Program-made: the position numbers and the translations under genes
Notes under the pieces: model-generated
Seen by the model: the letters and a program-made list of their open reading frames with translations, nothing else
What the model was told of the DNA's origin: nothing
Databases searched by the model: none
Origin: Streptomyces sp. NBC_00569
GTDB lineage: Bacteria; Actinomycetota; Actinomycetes; Streptomycetales; Streptomycetaceae
Direction: 5' to 3'
Assembly (NCBI RefSeq): GCF_036345255.1
Contig: NZ_CP107783.1
Span: 1,798,001 to 1,862,000 of the forward strand
Length of the DNA: 64,000 bases
Part shown: positions 1-7,662 of the stretch, piece by piece
How the letters are laid out: every line of letters begins with the position of its first letter
Numbering within the stretch: the first letter of the stretch is position 1

Positions 1-160
1 CGTCGAGCCGGAGGCGATCCGTCTGGGCCAGGAGTTCTTCGGCCCCGTCATCGACGGGCTGCTGGGCGTGCTGGACTCCTTCGACCCCGCCGAACGGGAG
101 ACCGTGCGGCGCTTCCTGACGGCTGCCCACGCCGTCCTCAGTCCGGAGCAGGACCGATGA
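1..160 (+). CDS. C-terminal end of a probable MarR-family regulator (partial)
   Basis: The window opens inside a reading frame that runs from base 2 to a TGA at 158-160 (52 residues visible). The tail has the look of the last two helices of MarR regulators: a leucine-rich helix, then a short helix with the pattern ETVRRFL before the end. MarR proteins are dimeric winged-helix repressors, but the DNA-binding part lies upstream of the window, so the assignment rests on this weak C-terminal pattern only. An IS630-type element is inserted 9 bases after the stop codon. Confidence 0.45.
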   Translation, partial: VEPEAIRLGQEFFGPVIDGLLGVLDSFDPAERETVRRFLTAAHAVLSPEQDR

Positions 161-287
161 CCGCTCCCTAGTGCTCTGACCGGGAAGGTTCGCCGGGTTG
201 CTGGGAGGGTGGATGACGTACGACGACTTCCGACGGAGATCCGACTTATAGGATCTTGAGCCCAGGCATGGATGTCGGAGGGCAACG

Positions 288-686
288 ATGGAAGAACCGC
301 GGATACGCCTCGGCAACGATGACGTGTGGCTGGAACTGGCTCGGACCCGTGCAGACAGCTGGCAGATCACGGCAGATTGGTCCTCCTGGCTGACAGCTGA
401 CTTCACCGCGGATCTCAGCGCTGCGGAGGTCGTGGACTTCGCGGCCCGCATGGTCTCTCACCTGCGCTCGTCGGCGGGTGGACGCTTTTCGGCGGCGGTG
501 ACTCCCGGTCGGAACAATCCGCTGACGTTGAAGGCGGAGCCCGTCGGGGACGGTTTCGCCTTTTTCGTGCGCCTGACTCCCAATGGCGACGACGACGTGT
601 GTCATTTGCAGATGGAGATCGATCCGATCGCCACGTTGGAACTTCGCGAGACGTTCAGTGCGCTGCACGGGGCGCTGGTGGTCTGA
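288..686 (+). CDS. DUF6228 family protein, cargo of the IS630 element
   Basis: This encodes a 132-residue soluble protein with no signal peptide or membrane segment. The start, with several conserved-looking aromatic residues (VWLELARTRAD, W in two nearby repeats), and the acidic middle (TPNGDDDVCHLQMEI) match my memory of the actinobacterial DUF6228 family, whose function is unknown. It lies inside the inverted repeats of the IS630 element and converges with the transposase gene, 17 bases apart. Whether it helps transposition, protects the host or is a passenger cannot be told from sequence. The reading frame is intact. Confidence 0.6.
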   Translation: MEEPRIRLGNDDVWLELARTRADSWQITADWSSWLTADFTADLSAAEVVDFAARMVSHLRSSAGGRFSAAVTPGRNNPLTLKAEPVGDGFAFFVRLTPNGDDDVCHLQMEIDPIATLELRETFSALHGALVV

Positions 687-703
687 CCCCCGAGGCCTCT
701 TGG

Positions 704-1825
704 TCAGGCTGCCGTCGTGAGTGGGCGTCCGCCCCAGCGGATGCCCTTCTCGCTTCGGATGCGGGCGCGTTCCTTGCGTTCGGCGGCAAGGACGTCGTGG
801 TGGCGGGCGTTCGCGTTGCGCCAGCGCAGGTAGGCGTGCAGGGCTCGGGTCTGCACGGGGTGGTTGGGATAGTTCGAGTTGGCGATGGTGAACTGTCTCA
901 ACGGTCCGAAGTGCGCCTCGATCGGGTTTGCCCACGAGGCGTAGGTCGGGGTGAAGCACAACTCGACCTTGTGCTTCTTCGCCCAGCGCCGGATGTCGGC
1001 GCCCTTGTGGGCGGACAAGTTGTCCATGATCAGGTAGATCGGGGCGCCGTCGGGCCGGGCGGCGCGGATCGACTTCAGCGCGGCCAGCGTGTTCGCGGCA
1101 CCTTTCCTGCGGCGGTTGACGCCCCACAGGCGGTCGTCACCGACCGAGTAGCAGCCGTGGAAGTACCGGACTCCGTGAGTGCGGTGGTAGGTGGCCGGCA
1201 CCCGGTCGGGACGTTTCCGTTCGGCCCAACCCGAGCCTGCGGTGGGCCGGATTCCGAGTGGTCCGAACTCATCGAAGGCGAACACTCGGTCGGGGAAACG
1301 GTCCAGGACCTCCTCGATCCGGTCCAGCTTCGCTTCACGGTCCGGGTCGGGGGATTCCTTCCCCGTCTTGGTGCGCTGGAAGGTGACACCGCGGCGGGCG
1401 AGCAGGCTGCGTAACGCCTCTCGGCCGATGCGGATCATCCGACCGTGCTTTTTCCGCAGGTAGGCGACGAGTTTGCGCAGTGACCACCGGGTGAACGGCT
1501 GGCCGAGCTTGGCGGGGCGGGTGGTGGCCGTCTGCACGACGAAGTCCTCGTCGTCAGAGCTGAGTAGGCGGGGACGGCCTCCCGCCCACCGAGGGTCCAG
1601 ACAGGCCAGGCCGATCTCGTTGAACCGGTGGATCACATCGCGCACGGTGTCCTCGTCGGCCTGCACCAACTGGGCAATCACTGGCACCCGGTTGCCGCCG
1701 GCAGAGGCCAGCAGCATCATCGCCCGCCGGTAGCGCACCGAACTCGTGCTGCCCCGGCGCACGATCTGCTGCAGCCGCTGCCCCTCCTGGTCAGTCAGTC
1801 TGCGCACACGGACAGGCTCAGCCAC
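704..1825 (-). CDS. IS630 family transposase
   Basis: This is a 373-residue DDE transposase of the IS630 type. An N-terminal helix-turn-helix region (RYRRAMMLLASAGG, then DTVRDVIHRFNEIGLACL) is followed by the catalytic core: first Asp in VFAFDEFGPLG, second in IYLIMDNLSAHKG, and Glu in YASWANPIEAHFG. The open frame extends to 1894, but those extra residues lie in the terminal inverted repeat. The GTG at 1825 has a GGAG five bases upstream and is the better start. All catalytic residues are present, so the enzyme may be active. Confidence 0.88.
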   Translation of the reverse strand: MAEPVRVRRLTDQEGQRLQQIVRRGSTSSVRYRRAMMLLASAGGNRVPVIAQLVQADEDTVRDVIHRFNEIGLACLDPRWAGGRPRLLSSDDEDFVVQTATTRPAKLGQPFTRWSLRKLVAYLRKKHGRMIRIGREALRSLLARRGVTFQRTKTGKESPDPDREAKLDRIEEVLDRFPDRVFAFDEFGPLGIRPTAGSGWAERKRPDRVPATYHRTHGVRYFHGCYSVGDDRLWGVNRRRKGAANTLAALKSIRAARPDGAPIYLIMDNLSAHKGADIRRWAKKHKVELCFTPTYASWANPIEAHFGPLRQFTIANSNYPNHPVQTRALHAYLRWRNANARHHDVLAAERKERARIRSEKGIRWGGRPLTTAA

Positions 1826-1912
1826 CGCGCCTCCAGCGGTCGGAACGGACGTCACCGCACATCCAACCGCCACGACCACCAACCCGGCGAACATAGGCGG
1901 TCAGAGCACTAG

Positions 1913-2822
1913 AGCCTGTCTTCAAAGGAGTCAGATCCACATCAGGAGTGATGCGATGGTGAGGGCTGCCTCATACGATTCACGGGTCTTGTCGTAGCGG
2001 GTGGCGATGGCCCGGTACTGCTTCAACGCGTTGAAGCAACGCTCGACGACGTTGCGCTGTTTGTAGCGTTCCTTGTCGAAGGCAGGTGGTCTACCGCCGT
2101 TGCTGCCGCGTCGGCGGCGGTTGACCTGCTGGTCCGAACGTTCGGGAATGGTGTGCGGGATTCCGTGTTTCCGCAGGTAGCTGCGTATGTGTCGCGTGCT
2201 GTATCCCTTGTCGCCCAGGAGATGTTCGGGCCGAGTACGCGGTCGTCCCGGTCCCGTGCGCCGGACTTTGATCCGCGCGAGTACTTGCTCGAACTGGGTG
2301 CAATCGTTGACGTTGCCACCCGTGACGAGGAAGCCGAGCGGGCGTCCGCGGCCGTCGCAGGCGAGGTGGATTTTCGTGGTCAGTCCGCCACGGGATCGTC
2401 CGAGGGCGTGAGAGTGTGCCGATTCCGCTGGGGCCGCCCTTTTTTACGAGCACCTGCCGCGTGTTGGTGAGCGCGGGCAATCGTGGAATCCACCGACACC
2501 AGCCAGTCGATGTCCCCGACTGCATCCTTGCGGGCCTGGGCCGCCTCCAGCATCCGCGAGAAGGTCCCATCCAACGCCCACCTGCGGAAACGCGTGTACA
2601 GCGTCCGCCAGGACCCATACCTCTCGGGCACATCACGCCAGGCCGAACCGGTCCGCAGCTTCCATACGATCCCGTTCAGCACCACCCGGTCATCCCGCCG
2701 AGGCCGCCCCGTCTCCGCCCTCGGAAGCAGCCTCGACAGCACATCCCACTCCTCATCCGAGAGCTCATGCCGCCGCACCATGCACTACATGATGCCCCAT
2801 CAACTCCCTTTGAAGACAGGCC
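1913..2822. mobile_element. IS5 family (IS427-like) insertion sequence
   Basis: This 910-bp element has terminal repeats at 1913-1928 and 2807-2822 that match in 15 of 16 bases (core GCCTGTCTTCAAAGG). CTAG flanks both sides (1909-1912 and 2823-2826), the expected target duplication of this IS5 subgroup. The left CTAG is made by the last C of the IS630 element, its TA duplication and one flanking G, so this element landed exactly at the IS630 boundary. Confidence 0.85.
1931..2781 (-). CDS. IS5 family transposase, made by programmed -1 frameshift
   Basis: Two overlapping frames make one transposase. The first (2380-2781, 133 residues) has the DUF4096-type N-terminal domain (LSDEEWDVLSRLLP, NGIVWKLRTGSAWRDVPERYG) and the first catalytic Asp (SVDSTIARAHQ). 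At 2437-2445 the coding strand reads AAAAAAGGG. Slipping back one base there continues into a second frame ending at 1931, which supplies the rest of the DDE fold (GGLTTKIHLACDGRGRPLGF, LLGDKGYST, the NVVERCFNALKQYRAIATRYDK segment). A6G slip sites are standard for this subgroup, so the split is normal expression, not decay. Confidence 0.85.
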
Positions 2823-2826
2823 CTAG

Positions 2827-3460
2827 GGGCCACCCGCACGGGCGCAGGACCGTGACCCTCTGGGCCGGTGTGCGCTTGGGCGGCGCCACGCCCGGAGTCG
2901 GTGACCGGCCGGTCCCTCGGTCCGCTGCCGATCCGATTCTGAGAATCGGAGTTGTCCATCGCCGCCCTGTCTCAGACAAGTGTGGGCAGGCCGAGGCCGC
3001 GACCTGCAGTGCCCAGGTTTCCTGAAACGCTCTAGCCCGGAATGTCCCGTTCCAGGGTGGGCAGTTCGAGGTATGCCCAGGCGCCCTTGTATGGGGAGAG
3101 CCATGGAAAGGGGGGCGGCTCACGGTGACACGACAGCTGGTCGCTCTGCGCCACACAGAGGGCTATGCCCCGGTCACCCGCTCACAAGAGCCGCGGCCGC
3201 ATCGGCATCCTTACCTCCTTCCCGCACCGAACTGAGCTCGATCGGGGAGGACGCGGTGCGACGGTCGGCTGCACAGGGTGGCGACGTTGGAGGGAGCCGG
3301 CCAGCAGATGCGGCAACATCACCACGCCCGCCGACTCACGCTGCCTCAGAGTGCGGGCCTCGGGGCCGCACCGGCGTGTCAGTGACCTTGGCCCGCCTCA
3401 TTGCGATAGCCGGTTGAGGTGTCCAAGGTGCGCATGCGGCCCACCCAGAGTGGCCTGAGC
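2827..3460. other. Gene-free spacer containing a perfect dyad
   Basis: No frame in this stretch has convincing protein character. Its only clear structure is a perfect 9-1-9 palindrome at 2932-2950 (TCCGATTCTgAGAATCGGA), which could be an operator or a very short hairpin. Confidence 0.4.
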
Positions 3461-4288
3461 TTACGGTCGCGTGCCGTCGATGCGCTCGAGCAGCATTTGC
3501 GCTTCGACGGTGCGGCTGTGGTCCGGACCGAAGGAGGCCAGGCAGGTATCGTGAGCGGCTACGGCCCGCAGACGCGCTTCGGGAGTGCGGCGCAACCCCA
3601 ACAGGGCAGTGGCAAAGGCCAGTTCGACGGCACCCATGTCCGGATGGCGCTGGCTCTCGGGCAGAGCGCGGTACAGCTCGTCGGCCCCCTGCGCCTCAGC
3701 GAGGGCATCCTCGTGGCGGGCTTGGCCGTTGAGGCTGCGGGCCAGGCCGAGCCGCAGGACCAGGGACGCCCGGTCGAGTTCGCGATGGACGGCCAGCGCC
3801 TCGCGGGCGAGCGCCTCAGCCTCCTGGTGGCGCCCCTGCGCATTGAGGGCGAATACCAGTCCGTTGCGGGCGGCCGCCGTTACGAGTGCCATGTCCGGGC
3901 CTATACGGCGGCTCGCGGCCTCGGCGACGGCCGCACACTCTGCTTCGCACTCGGCGTACTGACCAAGCGAGGCCAGCTGCTGGGCGCGGTCCGAGCGCAG
4001 CTTCAGGGTCTGCCAGTGATGGGCTCCAAATATCCTTCTGAAGGCCGACAGCACCTCGTCGTACGTGACGACCGCCTCGGCGTGGCGGCCTTGGGCGCCC
4101 GTCGCGATCGCGGCGATGAACAGCGCCACCGCTGCGTACTCGTCGTCGCGTGGCCGCGACCGGGCCGCGGCGCGCGCTTCGGCCTCTGCTTCGGCGTAAC
4201 GCCCGGCCTCGTAAAGCGATTTGGCCCGAGCCACCGGGGTTCCCGTCATGCGTCTGGCGTCGTCTCGGCCGCGCCGGAAGAATCTCAT
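3461..4288 (-). CDS. Tetratricopeptide-repeat protein
   Basis: This 275-residue cytosolic protein is built from helical hairpins of TPR type. Successive units begin with patterns such as AKSLYEAGRYAEAEAEARAA, ATGAQGRHAEAVVTYDEVLS, ASLGQYAECEAECAAV, ALNAQGRHQEAEALAREAL and SLNGQARHEDALAEAQ. TPR arrays bind partner proteins; no catalytic domain is visible. The frame also has a GTG start at 4315 and an ATG at 4300, but the ATG at 4288 (MRFFRRGRDD) leads into the typical basic N-terminus of Streptomyces TPR proteins. The start is therefore uncertain by up to 9 residues. Confidence 0.7.
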   Translation of the reverse strand: MRFFRRGRDDARRMTGTPVARAKSLYEAGRYAEAEAEARAAARSRPRDDEYAAVALFIAAIATGAQGRHAEAVVTYDEVLSAFRRIFGAHHWQTLKLRSDRAQQLASLGQYAECEAECAAVAEAASRRIGPDMALVTAAARNGLVFALNAQGRHQEAEALAREALAVHRELDRASLVLRLGLARSLNGQARHEDALAEAQGADELYRALPESQRHPDMGAVELAFATALLGLRRTPEARLRAVAAHDTCLASFGPDHSRTVEAQMLLERIDGTRP

Positions 4289-4465
4289 GGCCGGGAGCAT
4301 ACGGATGCTGCGCACGCTGCTCGGCGAAGGGCCAGGGTGCTGATTGGCGGCCCTTTTGTCCTAGAACCTGAGGTGCCGCACCCCTTTGCCCGGACTTCCG
4401 CGAGGCGTGGCATCTGCTGCCCAGAGAACTCCGAGACTGCCCACACTTCGCTGGGACAGGACAAT

Positions 4466-4529
4466 CGTGCTCAGTCACACCCCTGTGACTGAGCACGCTA
4501 CTTGGCGCCGATGGCCAACTAGCGTGCTC
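4466..4529. terminator. Two overlapping, mutually exclusive hairpins
   Basis: Arm A (4466-4479) pairs perfectly over 14 bases with arm B (4484-4497), with a four-base loop. Part of arm B (4491-4500) also pairs perfectly with arm C (4520-4529), and that second stem extends inward with TTGGC/GCCAA after one mismatch. The two stems cannot form together. The site lies about 110 bp beyond the stop of the aldo/keto reductase on the minus strand, so it may serve as its terminator, but the three-arm layout is unusual. Confidence 0.5.
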
Positions 4530-4637
4530 ACCCACTCCGAACGTCCCTCGCGGCCCCAGGGAGTGCGGGAGTGCCCCGATCCCGACGAGCGTGACCTGCA
4601 CAGCCTGGGACTCGTCTTCGCGCTTTTGCCGCCTGTG

Positions 4638-5597
4638 TCAGCGCCGGCGCTGGCCGGCGCGGAGTTCGAAGTCGCCGTAGCTGTTGTCGGCAGGGTTGAC
4701 GGTCACTCCGGGGGCCACGATCTCGTCGATGCGGTCCAGGACGTCAGCCGGCAGCGTGACATCGGCGGCGGGCAGGAACGCTTCCAGTTGCTCCATGGTG
4801 CGCGGTCCGATGATCGCGGAGGTGACGCCGGGGTGGTTGATGACGAAGGCGACGGCCAGTTCGATCAGGCTGAGATCGGCCTTCTCCGCCAGTACTGCGA
4901 GCTGTTCGACCGCGTCCAGCTTGCGCTGGTTGGCCGGGGTGCTCATGTCGAAGCGGGCCGCGGGCCGGGCCGTCGAGGCCGGGCCGGAGGTGTTGTCCTT
5001 GCGGTAGCGACCCGAGAGCCAGCCGCCGGCGAGCGGGCTGTAGGTGAGCGTTCCCATGCCGTGGCGGCGAACGGTGGGTAGGACGTCTTCCTCGATGCCG
5101 CGGACCAGGAGCGAGTATGGCGGCTGCTCGGTCACGAACCGCTCCAGGCGCCGCTCCCGCGCGGCCCACTGGGCCTCGGCGATCTGGGAGCCGGAGTAGG
5201 ACGAGGAGCCGATGTAGCGGACCTTGCCCTGGTGGACGAGGTCCGAGAGTGCGCCGAGGGTCTCCTCGACGTCGGTGTCCGGGCTCGGGCGGTGGACCTG
5301 GTAGAGGTCGATGTGATCGGTGCCCAACCGGCGCAGGGAGTTCTCGACCGCGCGGATGATCCAGCGCCGTGAGCCGCCGCGCTGGTTGGGGTCGTCCTGG
5401 TCCATGGGCATGAAGAACTTGGTGGCGAGGAAGACGTTCTCGCGGCGGTTCTTGAGTGCCTTGCCGACGATCTCCTCCGACACGCCGGCGGAATACACGT
5501 CGGCGGTGTCCACGAAGTTGATGCCCGCGTCGAGGGCGCGGTGGATGATCCGGATCGAGTCGGCCTCGTCCTCGTTGCCCCAGGGCCCGAACATCAT
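4638..5597 (-). CDS. Aldo/keto reductase, N-terminus truncated
   Basis: This is a 319-residue NADPH-dependent aldo/keto reductase with a (beta/alpha)8 barrel. The catalytic tetrad is intact: Asp30 and Tyr35 (DTADVY), Lys60 (ATKFF) and His102 (QVHRP). The cofactor-binding end carries NHPGVTSAIIGPRTMEQL. Family members normally begin about 25 residues earlier with a beta hairpin. Here the frame upstream of Met1 still encodes SGLQVSPLCLGAM, but it hits a stop near 5650 with no usable start, so the first strand has been lost. The upstream sequence looks like another gene's debris, suggesting a deletion junction at about 5640. The protein may be misfolded or inactive. Confidence 0.7.
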   Translation of the reverse strand: MMFGPWGNEDEADSIRIIHRALDAGINFVDTADVYSAGVSEEIVGKALKNRRENVFLATKFFMPMDQDDPNQRGGSRRWIIRAVENSLRRLGTDHIDLYQVHRPSPDTDVEETLGALSDLVHQGKVRYIGSSSYSGSQIAEAQWAARERRLERFVTEQPPYSLLVRGIEEDVLPTVRRHGMGTLTYSPLAGGWLSGRYRKDNTSGPASTARPAARFDMSTPANQRKLDAVEQLAVLAEKADLSLIELAVAFVINHPGVTSAIIGPRTMEQLEAFLPAADVTLPADVLDRIDEIVAPGVTVNPADNSYGDFELRAGQRRR

Positions 5598-5625
5598 CGC
5601 CCCGAGGCACAGGGGGCTGACCTGC

Positions 5626-5800
5626 AGACCAGAAATCGACCGCGCCGTGGCCTACCAGGAGCGGTGGGGTGGAATCGCCCTCCCGCCGGCTCCCGCCTAC
5701 GAGGGCGGCCCGCGCGTTCTGGAAGCCGACATGCCCGAAGGCTCCGCCGGGGAAGGATGGCGGTTCCCGGCCGACGCGGCGGGGAACGCGCAGCCCGTGC
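5626..5800 (+). pseudogene. Gene remnant of unknown family
   Basis: The plus-strand frame here encodes a stretch that looks protein-like (AVAYQERWGGIALPPAPAYE, then GGPRVLEADMPEG) but has no start, and it loses sense after about 5790. I recall similar sequences in Streptomyces hypothetical proteins but cannot name the family. It abuts the truncated end of the aldo/keto reductase, so both were probably cut by the same rearrangement. Confidence 0.35.
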
Positions 5801-5996
5801 CCCTCCACGAAGTACCGAGCTCGTCGGCTCAGGCCTTCTGGCGCTTGAGCGGTCAGTGGCACTCGCATGTCCTCCGTCACAACTGCTGCCTGTCTCGGAG
5901 GATGGCACCACTGCGGCGGTCTCCCGTTCCGGACGGTGCACTGGTCAAGCCACAGAGCTTAGTGATCGGCCTTGCCACCCGTGTTCGGGCGTACGG

Positions 5997-6112
5997 TCCG
6001 AGGTCTTCCGGAATCTGGAGCGGGAAACGAAGCGCAACTACGAAACGGATTACGGCCGCTGCTGCGCTTCCTCTCCAGGCGTGGGCTGTCGTGGCAGGAA
6101 GCGACACGCATA
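5997..6112 (+). pseudogene. Remnant of a tyrosine recombinase N-terminal domain
   Basis: The frame starting at 5997 reads EVFRNLERETKRNYETDYGR. After a frameshift near 6058 the next frame continues LLRFLSRRGLSWQEATR. Together these resemble the SAM-like core-binding domain of phage-type integrases, where a helix with T.R.YETDL is followed by a strand-helix ending in WREATR. No catalytic domain follows. This is a fossil of an integrase gene. Confidence 0.45.
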
Positions 6113-6236
6113 CCCTGGCCCAGTTCGGGCTCCCGGCGGACAACATCCTGGTCGGGCTGGAGGAACGCCATGCCCTGATGGGAGCTCCTTCTCGTAGGCG
6201 GCGGCCGGGAGCACGATGACTGCGTCCAGGCGCAGT

Positions 6237-6608
6237 TCAGGCAGAGATGAAGACGGCCTCGTCGGCCCCGTCGAGGATGAACCCGTTGTCGAAGCGGACC
6301 CGTACGCTCACGTGAGGCGCCCGTTCCTGGAAGGCAGTCCACGCGGGTTCCAGAGAGGCAACCTTTTCTTCGAGCTGCCTCCTGCTCTCCGTGGGCATGT
6401 CCAGTCCGTAGGCGTCGAGCAGCGACTTGAGCCGCTCGTACTCGCGCACGTCCTCGCTCTCGTCCTGGTGGTCGGTCACCCGCTCGATGGTCCCGCTGGT
6501 GCCCGCCGCCAAGGACAGGAACCCGATGATGACCCCCGACACCTCAACCGAGTCGGTCAGCTTGATGTCGGCTGCCAGCTCCACCCGCTGACCTTCTTTG
6601 AGAGCCAT
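6237..6608 (-). CDS. Hypothetical protein with a beta-rich N-terminus
   Basis: This encodes 123 residues from the ATG at 6608, preceded by GGGAAG; an in-frame ATG at 6626 would add six residues. The first 50 residues look like a small beta barrel with a GVIIGFLSLAAGTSGTIERV core. A charged helical middle follows (DVREYERLKSLLDAYGLDM), then a short beta C-terminus (VSVRVRFDNGFILDG). I do not recognise the family and see no catalytic motif, signal peptide or membrane helix. Confidence 0.5.
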   Translation of the reverse strand: MALKEGQRVELAADIKLTDSVEVSGVIIGFLSLAAGTSGTIERVTDHQDESEDVREYERLKSLLDAYGLDMPTESRRQLEEKVASLEPAWTAFQERAPHVSVRVRFDNGFILDGADEAVFISA

Positions 6609-6735
6609 CGACTTCCCATCTCTCATACGTACTGTTCACGGGCCGCATGCCCTCTGCGAAACGGGCATCCGCTGAGGCTATATCGGCAGGAGGCTCGCAC
6701 GTTGGTTCGCCCAGGAGCGGGCCACCGCGAAGGCC

Positions 6736-6879
6736 GTGCTCTCCGCGCCCGCGGGGATGGTCCCGCCGCGGTCGGCAGCCGGACCGTGCCGGTGCTCCCC
6801 GCGTCTGCGGGGATGGTCCTTTCATGCCGATTCACTCTGAGCGGCTGCAAGTGTCGCCCAGCGCCTGGGGGATGGTCCC
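6736..6879 (+). CRISPR. Relict type I-E CRISPR array, three repeats
   Basis: Three 29-base repeats lie at 6736-6764, 6792-6820 and 6851-6879. The first two keep the type I-E hairpin (CCGCG/CGCGG core, ending GGGGATGGTCC); the third has diverged in its left half. The gaps between them are 27 and 30 bases, shorter than the usual 32. No cas genes occur in the window. The array therefore looks orphaned and decaying, though it could be fed by a cas locus elsewhere in the genome. Confidence 0.7.
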
Positions 6880-7035
6880 GGCAACCTGTCATCGCGATGC
6901 TTGTCTCTCTCACAGCGGGTTCCACCGCGGGCGCAGTGCTCCATGTGACCAGCCACGTGCCGACACAGAAGCGACTGTGCGAATGGCCGGACCGCGAACA
7001 ATTTGATCCGGATCCGGGGCTGGGTGGCGAGAGGG

Positions 7036-7248
7036 TCAGTGACCGCAGTGCGGGCACCGTCCACTGGGGCGGCCACGGGTTTCTATCTCAATGCCGATCT
7101 CCCGCAGTCTTCGCAGCTGGTAAACGATCGACGACGTGGAGGAGACCCCTACCGCCGCGGCGAGCTCGCGTACCGACGGGGCTTCCCCGTACTCGGCGGT
7201 CCACTCCCGTGCGCTGCGGATGATCCGCATCTGCCGGTCCGTGAGCAT
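7036..7248 (-). CDS. Short LexA-like winged-helix DNA-binding protein
   Basis: The protein is 70 residues and consists of the LexA N-terminal DNA-binding fold alone: LTDRQMRIIRSAREWTAEYG, then the recognition helix region APSVRELAAAVGVSSTSSIVY, then a wing with RLREIGIEIETRGRP. There is no serine-lysine protease domain, so it could not self-cleave as LexA does. It ends with a short Cys/His tail (RCPHCGH). Its ATG overlaps the stop of the upstream gene by ATGA, so the two are co-translated. It may compete with or modulate LexA at SOS sites. Confidence 0.65.
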   Translation of the reverse strand: MLTDRQMRIIRSAREWTAEYGEAPSVRELAAAVGVSSTSSIVYQLRRLREIGIEIETRGRPSGRCPHCGH

Positions 7249-7472
7249 CACGGCCGCGCTTTCGTACGGGCGATCTCCTTGAGTGCCATCCGGGCCGCGG
7301 GCGTGCCCGCCGAAGTCGTCCAGTACGGGTGCCCGGCGATGAGCCGGGACAGACGGAGGAGCCGTCGGCGTTGGGCAGCCGCGTCGTCCGACGAGCCGGT
7401 GGCGAGCTGTTCGTAGGTGACGTACCAGGACGTCTGCGCCTTCAGGAGGTCGCTCGGAAAGTGGCGGTCCAT
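7248..7472 (-). CDS. Small hypothetical protein, first gene of the LexA-like operon
   Basis: This encodes 74 residues from the ATG at 7472, with GAGAG just upstream. The sequence is helical and basic toward its end (AAAQRRRLLRLSRLIAG, then AARMALKEIARTKARP). I do not recognise the family. Its stop overlaps the start of the LexA-like protein, and a near-match to the actinobacterial SOS box lies immediately upstream, so it may be damage-inducible. Confidence 0.55.
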   Translation of the reverse strand: MDRHFPSDLLKAQTSWYVTYEQLATGSSDDAAAQRRRLLRLSRLIAGHPYWTTSAGTPAARMALKEIARTKARP

Positions 7473-7481
7473 GCTCTCTAG

Positions 7482-7497
7482 TAGAGCGTATGTTCGA
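7482..7497 (-). promoter_or_regulatory. Possible SOS (LexA) box
   Basis: The sequence TAGAGCGTATGTTCGA matches TCGAAC-N4-GTTCGA at 10 of 12 defined positions, with one half-site perfect. It lies 10-25 bases upstream of the ATG of the small operon encoding a LexA-like protein. A TTGCCT/CATACG pair with 17-base spacing on the minus strand would place the box over the -10 region. Confidence 0.4.
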
Positions 7498-7662
7498 ATT
7501 CCGAAGCAAAGGCAACGCCCCTCGACGTGTCGGGGACGTGCTCGTCGTCCTGCGCCAGCGAACCCTGCGCGTGTGCCATCGAACCGCGGCGAACGCGGAT
7601 TCGTGTCACCAAAGTTGGAGCACAGGAGCCGGGGCGCGTGGGGTGGGGCAGAATCCTGCGTC

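Larger units (their letters stand above)
171..1909. mobile_element. IS630-type insertion sequence with a cargo gene
   Basis: The element is bounded by imperfect inverted repeats at 171-204 and 1876-1909 (29 of 34 bases match, outer bases GTGCTCTGACCG) and flanked by a TA duplication at 169-170 and 1910-1911, the usual IS630/Tc1 target. At about 1.74 kb it is longer than a simple IS630 (about 1.1-1.2 kb). The extra length is a complete DUF6228 gene at 288-686, convergent with the transposase at 704-1825. No second left end was seen between the cargo gene and the transposase, so both genes probably move as one unit. Confidence 0.8.

Noticed and set aside
246..1127. Long minus-strand frame overlapping the start of the IS630 element
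   Set aside because: It is a shadow of the DUF6228 gene and the transposase; composition is Arg/Pro-rich and has no motif.
3419..4492. 357-residue plus-strand frame
   Set aside because: It lies antisense to the TPR gene and has no independent protein character.
6544..6825. Minus-strand frame containing PRGRGEH-like repeats
   Set aside because: Such peptides are translations of type I-E CRISPR repeats, which explains the site better than a gene.
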